From: Loripinus fragilis | Lineage: Eukaryota; Mollusca; Bivalvia; Lucinida; Lucinidae | NCBI GenBank assembly: GCA_964019695.1 | Contig: OZ026515.1 | Coordinates: 78,604,678 to 78,668,677 of the forward strand | DNA length: 64,000 nucleotides | Direction of reading: 5' to 3' | Shown: positions 54,191 through 63,880 of the stretch, one piece after another | Layout: every line of letters begins with the position of its first letter | Numbering within the stretch: the first letter of the stretch is position 1 | Translations under genes and position numbers: made by a program | The notes under the pieces: generated by a model | The model's database searches: none | Seen by the model: only the letters and a program-made list of their open reading frames with translations | What the model was told of the DNA's origin: nothing

Positions 54191-54289
54191 ATGTTACGTT
54201 TATCGACACATGGTGGCTCTTTTCCCCGGTTTGTGCACTTGGTGTGAGATAAAAATGAACTTGCAATATTTTTGAACGCCCCTCGTATA

Positions 54290-54545
54290 TCAGGAGAGGG
54301 GATAATGTCAAAATATACATGCAGATGATGGATTTGGAATATTTTGAAAAGGTATATTTTTCTCTAAAAGATTGAATCCTCCTCATTGTAAGCTTTTACG
54401 GAACTGTATTCATCATAAATAGTTAGAAACCACTAGTAACTAATCAGCCCTATGGAGGACAAATAAAAAAAGATAGCTAGTTTGTCTTGAATATGATGGG
54501 CAATATCTTGTAAAATTGGCCAAAGTGTGCTGAGGAACCTTAATA
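54290..54545. repeat. repeat X, copy 2 (inverted relative to 49576-49830)
   Basis: AAAATATACATGCAGATGATG, GTAAGCTTTTACGGAACTGT and GGCCAAAGTGTGCTGAGGAAC mirror copy 1. It abuts the mariner right end. Confidence 0.7.
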
Positions 54546-54642
54546 AGCTAATGCAGATAGGACCAGTTGGGGCGTGGCTAGACAGTAACCCATAAGCATA
54601 TTAATACTGTATTGTAGGGGTTTCACAAGCGCTAAAACAGGT

Positions 54643-54760
54643 ATATTCCGAATACTAGAACTATACGGAAATACATCAACACTGTCGTTAATTGGCATGG
54701 AATATTCCGAATACTAGAACTATACGGAAATACATCAACACTGTCGTTAATTGGCATGGA
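54643..54760. repeat. exact 59-bp tandem duplication
   Basis: The unit beginning ATATTCCGAATACTAGAACT and ending GTTAATTGGCATGGA is present twice with no difference (54643-54701 and 54702-54760). A third copy starts and stops after ATAT. Confidence 0.95.
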
Positions 54761-54887
54761 ATATGTTTATTTCGCTGAAATATCTCAGTGGTCACAGGAA
54801 CAAACTGAGAACGAATTCATTTATTTAATCCTCTTCGGATATTTATTCAACTATCATACGAAACGGTTCACTCACAAATCCTTTTAC

Positions 54888-54935
54888 CTGATCTGCGGTC
54901 AGCCACTTTTCCAGTCTCAGCATCCGTGACGTCAT
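54888..54935 (-). CDS. candidate first coding exon, minus strand
   Basis: The minus strand reads ATG at 54935 encoding MTSRMLRLEKWLTADQ, followed by a donor CAG|GTAAAAG, phase 0. A second in-frame Met lies four codons in. The frame is also open upstream, so the true start is uncertain. The stretch is repeat-free, like the facing exon 190 bp away. No domain is visible in 16 residues and no following exon was found in the repeat-rich DNA to the left. Chance occurrence is possible. Confidence 0.35.
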
Positions 54936-55126
54936 GAATAACTGTCTGCTAATTAGATCAAATTTAGGCAAGTGAATCCATAGGTATAAAAACGAACTTG
55001 ATTTCGAAAATATAAAAAAATATATTTGTCTGTATAACTCTTTACATATTTAACTTTTAATCTATCATACCTAAATAAAACCGAAAGAAAATAAAATAAA
55101 TTGGAATGTCCTCGACATGAACCCAA
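54936..55126. promoter_or_regulatory. possible bidirectional promoter
   Basis: A 190-bp repeat-free AT-rich interval between two outward-facing candidate first exons. The palindrome TGACGTCA (54927-54934) lies at its left border but overlaps the minus-strand coding reading. No TATA box is placed convincingly. Confidence 0.3.
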
Positions 55127-55162
55127 ATGGCGAGCAAGAGAGACCTTTGGCAAGAGATACGG
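55127..55162 (+). CDS. candidate first coding exon of the ankyrin-type gene
   Basis: CCAAATGGCG gives a strong start context (A at -3, G at +4). Twelve codons encode MASKRDLWQEIR and end at CGG|GTCAGT, an acceptable donor, phase 0. The ankyrin exon at 58203 also begins in phase 0, so the join reads DLWQEIR-EGNAEHYEE without breaking frame. An overlapping alternative start at 55120 (MNPNGEQERPLARD) ends in a different phase. Linking the two exons is an inference over a 3.0 kb intron. Confidence 0.45.
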
Positions 55163-55769
55163 GTCAGTAAATTTTTGATCATTAAGCTTTTATACAAACC
55201 TGCGAAATATTACATGTATGGCGAGTTCGGCTTCATACAACAATAATTGTATTTACACATAATGTTAGCAGCGTACCTTACTGATTTCGGAGAAAATATT
55301 ATTCGCACAAACTTGCGGACCGGCTTAAGTTGAAAGGGATCAGCTCAAAGGTATCAATGGACATGCTATTGTAATACAAGTTTGAGCTTTTCTAAAAAGC
55401 TTGCGATCTTTAAGCATTGTTTCTGTATGTGACACCACAGTTGAGTAAAAACATGGCAGTTTTTTAAAATATGAAAGTTGAACATAAGGGAGATAGAATA
55501 GCTTAGCGATGAAGCAGCCAGCAGACGACAGCAAAAGCATGGACAAAATTATTCAGCATGCCAGGACCTAGTAGACCACAGTTAAATGCCTGTTGATAGT
55601 CATTCAGACACCCACTGTGAATGCCTTATATTCTTGTAAATAGACCCACAACATCGGGTATGGCAATTAGCAGATGACAGCAAAAGAATGAACAAAATGA
55701 TCCAGCATGCAGAGTTAAAGCAGGGCCATGACCAAGTATAAATGTACCACAACCTCTGATTAATGACCC

Positions 55770-56225
55770 TTCGGTCTTTCTATTTCTTTCTTTCTTTCTA
55801 TCTTTACTGGTTCGCTCATACATGAGCATTACACCAGGGAGTGCGAATTTGGAAATTTTGATAAAATAAAAAACAAAAAAAAAACAAAACAACACAAAAA
55901 AACACAAAAACTTTTGGCTGAATTTTTGTTTAAATAAGGAGTGCCCTAAACTCCTCTGTGGACTGGGCATTTGCCACAGAAGGAGGCAGACTATTCCAAT
56001 GTGGAATAGTACGGGGGAAAAAAGAATTCTTCAGGGCATCACTGTATGTCTGGTGTCTGCGGTATTGAGCACTATGTGATGACCTGGTAGTTTTCAAACT
56101 ATGAGCAGGGGTCATATACTTGTCTGTTTCAATAGACACTGCTCTTGTGAAAGAGAAGCAAGGAGGACTGGTCCCTACGGGCCTCAAGAGATGGCCAATG
56201 AAGCTCATCAAGCTCATTTCGAAAG
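55770..56225 (-). pseudogene. LINE ORF2 C-terminal fragment with GAAA tail
   Basis: Minus-strand frames read NELDELHWPSLEARRDQS and SLLLFHKSSVY, then, in another phase, YRRHQTYSDALKNSFFPRT followed by WNSLPPSVANAQSTEEFR. The last block is the conserved tail of Jockey/CR1-type ORF2 proteins (SFFPRTIxxWNxLP). About 130 bp of 3' DNA ends with a GAAAGAAAGAAA tract. Frameshifts and 5' truncation make it dead. It differs in sequence from the LINE at 47770. Confidence 0.75.
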
Positions 56226-56432
56226 ATTGATGTAGAATTAGTAAAATGAGGCAGTCAGGCTGGAATATCTGTGTTTGTCAAAGCTTTTATAGTAAATTTA
56301 AATAAATGCTTGAAACCCTTTTTTCTATAAAAACATATCAATATTGTAAATACACTCACACTTCAAAGCTTTTGGTTTATCTGTAGACCTCAGTTTAATG
56401 CCTGTTGATACTCTTGGAGCACAGAGCAAATT

Positions 56433-56625
56433 AACTCTTTGCACGCTGAGTAATTTTTCATTTTTTTTGTCATCTGTTGACTTTTTTAAATTATTTTTTT
56501 CAAAAAATCTTTCAGGAATTTAACACTACCAAAGTCAAACATTTTGGATCCAGACCAGACCCAATGCTCTGTCAGACCTTATCTTGGTCCAAAGTGTTTG
56601 AAAAGATAAGCAACAGACAACTTAA
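56433..56625. mobile_element. MITE family T2, copy i
   Basis: TTAACTCTTTGCACGCTGAG and TAATTTTTCATTTTTTTTGTC at the left, CAGGAATTTAACACTACCAAAG, CATTTTGGATCCAGACCAGAC and CTTATCTTGGTCCAAAGTG in family order. The palindrome arms are diverged. Confidence 0.6.
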
Positions 56626-58202
56626 TTTGCAGCTGACAAGCAGCTCCTAAACATATACCAATATTTTTACCTGTGTCCCTTTAGCGAAAGTCTCAGAGGC
56701 GAAAGTACAATGTAGGTCTTGTAGTGGGTCCTTTTTGTTCAAATTTTGCATAATGATAATGGGTACATTCTTTTGCTTATTCTCATAATTGACCAAACCA
56801 GATCTTGGGAATTTTAGTAAAATGTATTTGGCTCAGAAGTATACCTTTCTTAAGATCAAGAGGTGCATGGTGATTATATTAGTTTAAACATTGTATATAT
56901 CAATGGACCCAATGGCATATGAAATGGTCCTAATCCTATAATTTTGGGATGACTGTAAACATGAATGGGGTGGGTAAAACTCCAGATGCACGTCTGTACC
57001 AAATTCAAGACTATCGGTCCAGCAGGCCCGGCAGCACTGGACCACTTTTCTGACCGAGTAATGTTATACGCCCTCTTTTTTCTTGTTTCAGCTCATTTTT
57101 CTTTCATGCTTCCCTGTGACTGAAATTTATTAATGCAATTTGTTGCATGTGTCATCAACAGGCCTCCTCAAGGTGTGAAAAGAAGCAATCACTGATGCAA
57201 TTATCAAAATGACACCTGCTTGATCATTTCATCGTTAAAGGATTGTTTTAATGGACGAGTTGAACCATGGTGAGCGAAAACCTGACTTAGTTGCATGCAA
57301 ACAACAAAGGCTCAGAACAGCCTGCACATTCACACAGTCTGATTAGGACCTTTGTTAATCTTTCTCTGGAAATTATAATAGATAAACTTGCTACACACAA
57401 AAATTTAAATATTCTGGCTGGTTGGTCGAAAATCCCGAAGACAAGTTTTCTCACGTTGAAGCCCATTTATCAAATTCATCATACTCAATTGAAAATTTGT
57501 GTTTCTTTTCTAATTATTCTAAATCAAAGAACATTTCAGCGATAAAGTATGTTTAAAATGTTTAGAATCTACATATGAGCATTCTTAGTCTTGATCGAGA
57601 CTGTGTCAATGTTGTTATAATTGCATTATGTGTATACAAGTGCCACCTGTTCCAAATCAGCCCAACACTTTTCGGTTCTAACAATGTTCATCTATCATAA
57701 AAAGAAAGCCTGGACAGAGAAGATTTAAACCGTTGTGCCTGCTTGCTTCATTACGATGAAGGCAAATTTCTCAGGTTTTGTCACCTTTCAAAAAAGTTAA
57801 TAAGGAAAGCTGCGCAGCCAAAATCTAGACAAGGCCTTCATTAATGTGTATTCTAACTACATCTTTTCGAAAATATACCACCAAGAGTCAGTGCTAAAAG
57901 TAGAGACTTTGCCAAATAGGTGAAATAATGCCAACAAAACGTGCTGAAGAAAAAGTGAAAATCGTGACTGTCTGAAAAAGATTTTGTCCAGCAAAAATTT
58001 GTTTCTCGGGCATCAAGGAATAACTTTCTTGCAAATATCTGTGACCAAAACAACTGAAATCTAGTCCAAAACACATCAAAGAAAATTCCTTGGCGGAGGC
58101 CCATCATCCCCCCCCCCCCCCCCCCCCCCCATGAGCATACAGAATTGGAAGAAAGCTCAGTGCACTTATTAAAGTCAAAAAAATGTATTCATTTTACAAC
58201 AG

Positions 58203-58401
58203 GAGGGAAATGCTGAACATTATGAAGAAAGTGATGATTATAGGTACATGTCAGATGACCAGGACCAGCTTGTAAATGCTGTCAGTTCTAAAAATGTTGA
58301 GAAATTACGCAGATTGCTGTCACGAGGTGTAGATCCATACTTTGTTGATTATGAAGGAAAGTCACCTCTACATATTGTCTGCAGCATGCCTACTGAACCG
58401 A
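58203..58401 (+). CDS. ankyrin-repeat exon
   Basis: Acceptor TTTTACAACAG|G and donor CCGA|GTAAGT bracket a 199-nt exon, open in one frame from its first base (phase 0) to its last (phase 1). The peptide starts EGNAEHYEESDDYRY (acidic, probably linker), then DQLVNAVSSKNVEKLRRLLS, RGVDPYFVDYEGKSPLHIVC. The pattern L-x-x-A-x-x-x-N-x-x-x-L-x-x-L-L-x-x-G-x-D-P, then G-x-(S/T)-P-L-H, is the hallmark of ankyrin repeats: one nearly complete repeat and the start of the next. Ankyrin repeats bind proteins. The rest of the protein, and so its function, lies outside. Codon-level openness plus both splice sites make this the most secure host exon here. Confidence 0.75.
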
Positions 58402-58854
58402 GTAAGTACCATATCAAAAGAATTTTTTTATATAAAGAATTTAAGTGGAATTTTTTAAGAATTTTGAGAATTACTGGGTCATGGTTAATTTTCCGAAAGC
58501 CAACTTTTGGCTAATAACAAATGATTGTATGCCAATCTTTTTATCATGTGCCCTTGTGAATTCATTCAGATTGTTGTAGTTTTGAGAGGCTGTGCATTAT
58601 ACAGAGTCAATGAACAGCTTTTCAAAATGACAAAAATCTAAATTAATTTATAGACATAAATGTTGTTGCTTGGCATTTTTTCACTTGATATTACAGCCAA
58701 AAGTTGACGAAGTCTTAGAATTCAAAAGAATCTTGTGTTAGTTACAAAACTGTCAGTTTACATTTTTTTGCCAGTATTGGTATTTTAACCAAAATACATA
58801 TATGTTTTTTCTGCTCAGCACATTTTTGTACATATATATTAGATAATCTGGGAC

Positions 58855-59037
58855 ATTCACCATATCTACATTAATTGCTGGTTCCCAGTTTAAAAGTGGT
58901 CAGTAATGTAAATACAGGTAACCAGAACCCCCCATTTCCAGGTATTGGGGGGGGGGGGGGGGTGTACTGGCTACCTGTATTTCCATTACTGACAACCTGT
59001 AAACTGGGAACCAGCAATTAATGTAGATATGGTGAAT
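58855..59037. mobile_element. palindromic MITE with ATTCACCATATCTACATTAA ends
   Basis: The left arm ATTCACCATATCTACATTAA...GCTGGTTCCCAGTTTA and the right arm TAAACTGGGAACCAGCAATTA...GATATGGTGAAT are perfect complements for about 38 bp. They are followed inward by a G-run (about 58947-58961) flanked by ACAGGTAACCAG and CTACCTGTATTTCC. A partial relative lies at 54000-54190. Confidence 0.8.
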
Positions 59038-59097
59038 AAAAGATCTGGGCAGCCATAGTGGTTTTAAACTACTTTTAACTTTACACTTTCACTAAAG

Positions 59098-59330
59098 TAC
59101 TGCCGCATTAATAAGAAACGCGAAAATTCGACTTTAAGTGCATCTTTTCACGTTATTTTCTCTAGAGCTTTTCGATATGCGGGTAGAAAAAGCTGCAGTA
59201 TTTTTTGTCAAAATTTACAACCTGATGTTTTTGCTGTGTTTTTCTGTAATTAGATGGAATTTTGGCATAGTTTTGGTTCTTTTCAACGGGGGAGTATTAC
59301 TGTTGATAGAATGGACATGAACTGACCCAG
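59098..59330. repeat. repeat Y with ACTGCCGCATTAATAAGAAA start
   Basis: Shares ordered blocks with 61899-62105 in direct orientation (AAAGTACTGC, AATTTTGGCAT). An inverted terminal match ends at 62990 (TTCTTATTATTGCGGCAGGAC). It may be the end of a DNA element of which 61899-62990 is another copy. The 60-codon frame within is hydrophobic by AT bias, not a gene. Confidence 0.45.
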
Positions 59331-59404
59331 TTTATTAATAATATGCAACGGTTGACTAAATAATTCGATGTCGTTTCAGGTCAGTGATACCCGTGTATGT
59401 TATA

Positions 59405-59950
59405 TACTGAACAAAAGTGAAAACGCTACTCCTGAATTGTTTGCCATTTATATACAAAATGATGCACTCCAGTAAAGCAAATGAAAGTGTATCTGACTGT
59501 TTAAAGACTGGGTTATGCATAATGTAAAAGGTTTACGGATGTTGTCCCGAGGAAACACATAAAAGTAAGAAAGATGGCAAAGATCAGGAATCGATACAAT
59601 CAAACCCAAACCTAACCCAGGATACCAATTGGAAAGTGACAACATCACAATTAGACATCACAGAAGAAAGCCAAGAGGTCAGCCCTTTCCAAGCAGGGGA
59701 CCACAAGGCATCAATAATCAGACGCGCACGAAAGCATAACAAAAACACGACAGAAAAATGTCATTTAAATGTGACAGGGTTCCAATTTTTCAGGTTACAA
59801 ATTTGAACAGAAATCTCACACAGTTTATGCCTTCAGAAATCCACTGCCAACCAGATCCGACTGAACGAAGTTGTAGTCTTAGACATGTGACAATCAAAAA
59901 TATGCGTTGATCATTTAGAAAAGCAACATAAGAAAGCGAGTTTTTCATCA
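59405..59950 (+). pseudogene. decayed Tc1-like element, 5' part
   Basis: TATACTGAACAAAAGTGAAAACGC resembles the terminal repeat of Tc1-like elements as I know it. Downstream on the plus strand, HHRRKPRGQPFPSRGPQ and, in another phase, TANQIRLNEV resemble the linker and second helix-turn-helix region of Tc1-type transposases. Frames are broken repeatedly and no catalytic block is readable, so confidence is limited. Confidence 0.4.
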
Positions 59951-60239
59951 AATTGGTCAAGCTTGAAATTTTACCACTGAAATCTCCACAGGAAAAACAA
60001 TTTGTTGTTGCATCTTAGTCTGAGCACATTATTGGTCGAGAAATGGTAGGAACAATGTGCTGAAAGGTCTACCTGATTTGTCAAAAGAAAGAAAGTTATC
60101 GAGAATCGTGATAAATCGAATATTACCAAATATTTAATATTCCTTATTTGTTTTTGTCAAAAGGAGACATTTTATAATATTTTTTACAAACTTGATAAAT
60201 TCGAAATTGATTTTTGAGCTTGTTTCAAGTGATAATATA

Positions 60240-61081
60240 CTTAACAACACTTATAAGTGTGCACATATAAATGGGCTCATATCTCCGTTAATACTGGTCT
60301 GATCGTTTTAAAATTTTCATCAAGTATAAACGACATGTGTAATAAAATTGCGTTTATTTTACTTCGAATAAAACAAAAATAGAAAAAATGCAAACGCAAA
60401 ATTCAAATTTATGGTAAAATCAAAGTTCACAATTCCCAATACTTTAGAAAAGGCCAAACTTGATGGACTATATCACAAAAGCAAAGCAAATATCACTATA
60501 TTCCTAAGTCGAATCCTGCAGCGGCGTCCATGTCCATGTAAACTTAATAGCGGGTATGTTCCCCTCGAAATACTCTCTATGACAAGACAACGGCGTCTCA
60601 TTCACGTCATATAACGCTGGACGTGATTCTGAGGGAGGATGTTCCACTCGTAGAGAATTTTTGCTCTCAGTTGATTCAGTGTGGTCGGAGTAGCCCCTGT
60701 CCTCCTTAAACGGCGGTTTAGTTCATTCCAAAACCATGAGCATGTTTTATCAGTAAGAATTCCCACGGGACATTCCTTTGAACTGAGCCAAAACTTACCC
60801 CATCTACTTTATTCAAAATGCCTACCTATAAAATGATATGCTTAAATAAAAATTTCATAGAAAGATAAATTCTAAAATGAATTAAACTGTGAACTTTGAT
60901 TTAAAGATATATTTGAATTTTGATGTCGCATTTGTAAAGTTAAAGTTTCATGAAAATTAAAATTCATTGAATATCATGTCATGAATGTCAACTATATCTG
61001 TTGAAAATTTCTAAATACTCTGACTTTTATTTAAGAAGATATGGGCCCATTTATGTGCACACTTATAAATGTTGTTAAGAG
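60240..61081 (-). mobile_element. 842-bp Tc1-like element with ~50-bp inverted ends
   Basis: The left CTTAACAACACTTATAAGTG, then GCACATATAAATGGGC, is matched in inverse at the right (GCCCATTTATGTGCACAC, TTATAAATGTTGTTAAGAG). TA borders both sides (60238-60239 and 61082-61083). A transposase C-terminal relic runs on the minus strand inside. Shorter than a full Tc1 (about 1.6 kb), so internally deleted. Confidence 0.7.
60560..60740 (-). pseudogene. Tc1-like transposase C-terminal relic
   Basis: The minus strand from 60736 reads WFWNELNRRLRRTGATPTT, LNQLRAKILYEWNILPQNHV and QRYMT, then a stop, then MRRRCLV. The series W-x-E-L-N-R-R, L-x-x-W-x-x-(I/L)-P-Q and S/T-x-M-R-R-R-C is the standard C-terminal signature of Tc1-type DDE transposases. 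The third catalytic acidic residue would lie just before this block, where the frame is unclear. Clearly inactive. Confidence 0.75.
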
Positions 61082-61102
61082 TACAGTTTTCTTGTGTATT
61101 AA

Positions 61103-61610
61103 AGGGGACGGCAACCCTGATGATTACTATGTTTTATATGAAAGATCTTAACAAACCATGAATTTTGATACCAGTTTCATCTAAATCGGTCGAAAAATGT
61201 GGAAGTTGTGGGCATTTGAATATTTGGAAATGGACTGTAATGGAAGCGGCCATATTGTAGGCTTAGTGATGTCACTCAGCCTAATTAAATATGCGTAATC
61301 AAAATAAAAGACAAACCAATGGATTATTTGCATTAATCTTTAATGAAACATTTTCCTTGTGTATAAAGCTGCATATCTGCTGAAACACAGATGATGCAAT
61401 AGTAGTGATAACTAAAAATTTAGCAGTTGCAAAAATTCTGAAAACTAATTAAATATTCAAAATGGCGGCTTAATTTTGGTCATATAGAATTCTTTAAATG
61501 CCCATAACTTGCCCATTTTTCGACCGATTTTGATGATACTTGTATCAAAATTCATGGTTCATAGAGCTCTTTCTGATTAATTATCCTTATCAGTAGGGTT
61601 GCTGTCCCCT
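61103..61610. mobile_element. TTAA element with AAGGGGACRGCAAC ends, copy B
   Basis: TTAA at 61099-61102 and 61611-61614. The ends AGGGGACGGCAACCCT and the complement of AGGGGACAGCAACCCT are nearly perfect. It aligns with 44980-45496 throughout. The pair defines a ~510-bp non-autonomous family. Confidence 0.9.
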
Positions 61611-61614
61611 TTAA

Positions 61615-63071
61615 TGCAACACAAGTATGACGAATTCTGATAAGCATAACAATCTTTTTTGCGCATGCGCAATTGCAAAATTCAGTGAATAAAGCTTTAA
61701 ACACAAAAAAGGAATTAACTCAGACATCAAACGAGACAAATTGGTGGAGCTTCGACGAATAGCTTGCTGGATGTCTTGAAAACATCATTAAGCTTTAGTA
61801 AATACTTTTCGTCCAATGCTTTCTTACAAAATATAAAATAGTGTAGTGTAGCATTTTCACTATTGTTCAGTATAGCATAAAATGTATCGTGCATATAAAG
61901 TACTGCTGCATAAATTAGAATCGCGAATAAATGACTTTAGATATACATTTTCAATTTACATTGCATAGAGCATTCAATAATCATGATTCATTTCAGGCAG
62001 TATTTTGACAAAAGATATTAGCTGGTAGAAGGTTAATTTTGCTCTAACAATTCTAATGGTAGAATTTTGGCATTTTATTCCACTTATTTGACACTTGACA
62101 GGGATAATCCTGGGATAGGCCTAATCCATTTGTTAGAAAACTATTATTTCTGCTAAAATGGACGTTATTTGTAGCTGGGCCTCATATAAAAGCTATTCAA
62201 AGCTCATGTCAATTATGCTCTAATATAGATATTAAGGATTCTTGAGCCCATCAAATTTTGCAAAGGGCCCATAGAAATTTCAAAAGGCCCATTAAAATTA
62301 TGTAATCTGCATGTATTTGAATAGGATATGGGCCATTGGCCCATTTTAAGGGCCAATCATCATTTTGGCCCAGGATTATCCCTGACTTCAGTGTTACCAT
62401 TGAAAAAATGTATGTAAACAGCTAAAGAATAACTAATTACAGAAATGAATGGTTGACTATAATACATGTATGTAGTTGATAACGTTTAGGCCGTTGTTGT
62501 TTTTATAAAACTGTCCATAATAGCCACATCACACTGTTTTAGTAGAAAATGTCCTTACAAACATAGCAAACAGTATTTCCCCAGATCAAACTGATCGTAT
62601 TGGATCAGTTGGATATGTGTCTACGCTGATTGAATCAATATTATCAACTGAATGGCAGTGCTTAAAAAATAGAACTGGCATGTACAAAGCAATCACGATT
62701 TTAAAATGTGTGATGCTTTTGGCACTTACCTGTAGAAATTTAAGTACAGATATATAGGCCGTCACATGGCTGTTACACCGTTTGAATTCCCCCCGCTTTT
62801 CAGAAAGCCTAAAAATGTCGAAATTCCCTAGAGATTAGGGATCAGGGCAGTGGTAGTAGATTCTTCAAACAATTTTCTTCTGACACTGCAGGATATTCTA
62901 AATCAAGATTTGAGCTTAAATTTCGGAAAAATGCAAGCAATAAAATAATATTCCAGATTTTCGCGTTTCTTATTATTGCGGCAGGACTATAGCAGCTGAT
63001 ACAAATGAAAATGTCATCTGTTGCAATTTTTTGATTTTACAACAAATTAATTCTTAGCTTGCATTTAAACA
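61615..63071. other. repeat Y second copy and unassigned DNA
   Basis: 61899-62105 matches 59098-59330, and 62945-62990 is its inverted terminal word, so 61899-62990 may be one 1.1 kb element. A GGGATAATCC / GGATTATCCC pair (62101 and 62381) encloses GGCCCAT-rich DNA. A decayed GATCAG hairpin lies at 62575-62625. No host exon recognised. Confidence 0.4.
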
Positions 63072-63076
63072 ATATG

Positions 63077-63179
63077 CGGGGCTTTTCTGCCCATCTCTAG
63101 GGACCGAATTTCGGCCCCATTCCCAATCGAAAATAGCCACCTTTTTTCCCCCAATGTCATGTCTGATTTTCCCAATAAG

Positions 63180-63231
<52 letters not shown>

Positions 63232-63880
63232 TTTTAGATACCACTACTACTTATGAGAAACAACAACCCATATCAGAATGATACTTAAGTGGTATGCTTG
63301 ACATAATACAATGTAAAATAACTTGTTTTGAGGATATATTTTGCTACCCATGTTATGTTCGATGTCGTTAATTTCTCCCAATTTTGATGTTAAGTCAATC
63401 ATTTTTTCCCATTTTCACACTGGTAAATGTATACGTCGATTTGGTGGTATTTAAGCATATTGCCGTAACTACATAGACCGAAAGTGGTAGATATTGGTGT
63501 TAAAACTAAAGAAAAACATGACATATGCCTAAAGGACTATAGAATTAGATAATTTTTAAGTATTCGGCATGCACATGGCGATTTATGTAAGCAATTAGGA
63601 ATAGATTCGAGTACCGATCATCCAGATTGGTACTTGAATCTATTCCTAATTGCTTACATAAATCGCCATACACATACTTAATACTTAAAACTGATCTAAT
63701 TCTATAGTCCTTTAGGCATATGGCATGTTTTTCTATATCTATAGTATTAACACCAATATCTACCACTTCTGGTCTATGAAGTACCGGCAATACGCGTAAA
63801 TACCACCAAATCGACATATACATTTACCAGTGTGATTTTTGGCCAGGGGCCTTTTCCCCAAATTGCTTGAAAAAGCCCCG
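63077..63880. mobile_element. CGGGG-ended element of the 5-bp-duplication group, with nested insertion
   Basis: ATATG flanks both ends (63072-63076 and 63881-63885). The ends CGGGGCTTTT and its complement AAAAGCCCCG are perfect. Inside are ACCGAATTTCGGCCCC, ATTCCCAATCGAAAATAGCC and GATACCACTACTAC, as in 13142-13517, plus an expanded poly-A/poly-T. It is interrupted at 63416-63834; without that it is about 380 bp, like its relatives. Confidence 0.85.
63416..63834. mobile_element. 419-bp fold-back (near-complete palindrome), nested
   Basis: ATTTT flanks it (63411-63415 and 63835-63839). The arms begin CACACTGGTAAATGTATACG and are complementary almost throughout to a short loop near 63615 (GATCATCC). 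The outer bases are the exact complement of the other end. The 92-codon minus-strand frame is a by-product of the palindrome. Transcription would give a ~190-bp double-stranded RNA hairpin. Confidence 0.85.

Larger units (their letters stand above)
51751..54285 (-). mobile_element. mariner-like element with nested insertions
   Basis: TA flanks both ends (51749-51750 and 54286-54287). The ends CAAGGGGCGTTCAAAAATAA and the complement of CGAGGGGCGTTCAAAAATAT agree at 18 of 20 positions and extend to GCAAG. The C-terminal part of a mariner transposase reads leftward from about 52790 to 51810. Most of the N-terminal part is replaced by later insertions, microsatellites (about 52800, 53397-53480 and 54090-54125) and a fragment of the palindromic MITE at 58855. 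Confidence 0.8.
55163..58202 (+). other. inferred intron 1 of the ankyrin-type gene
   Basis: Begins GTCAGTAAAT and ends CATTTTACAACAG. It contains a LINE 3' fragment (55770-56225), a T2 MITE (56433-56625), a CTTT microsatellite (about 55775-55800), an M1-like fragment near 57285-57350 and a poly-C run (58110-58131). Nothing else is recognised in 56630-57280 and 57360-58100. Confidence 0.4.

Noticed and set aside
54927..54934. Perfect TGACGTCA palindrome read as a CRE promoter element
   Set aside because: It sits four bases from one possible ATG and is inside the coding reading if the upstream ATG is used, so a promoter role is not established.
55626..55970. 114-codon minus-strand frame
   Set aside because: Crosses a LINE 3' end with its GAAA tract and A-rich DNA; Phe-rich and Lys-rich runs are simple-sequence products.
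63545..63823. 92-codon minus-strand frame
   Set aside because: Lies entirely in a near-perfect palindrome with its own target duplication; the frame is incidental.
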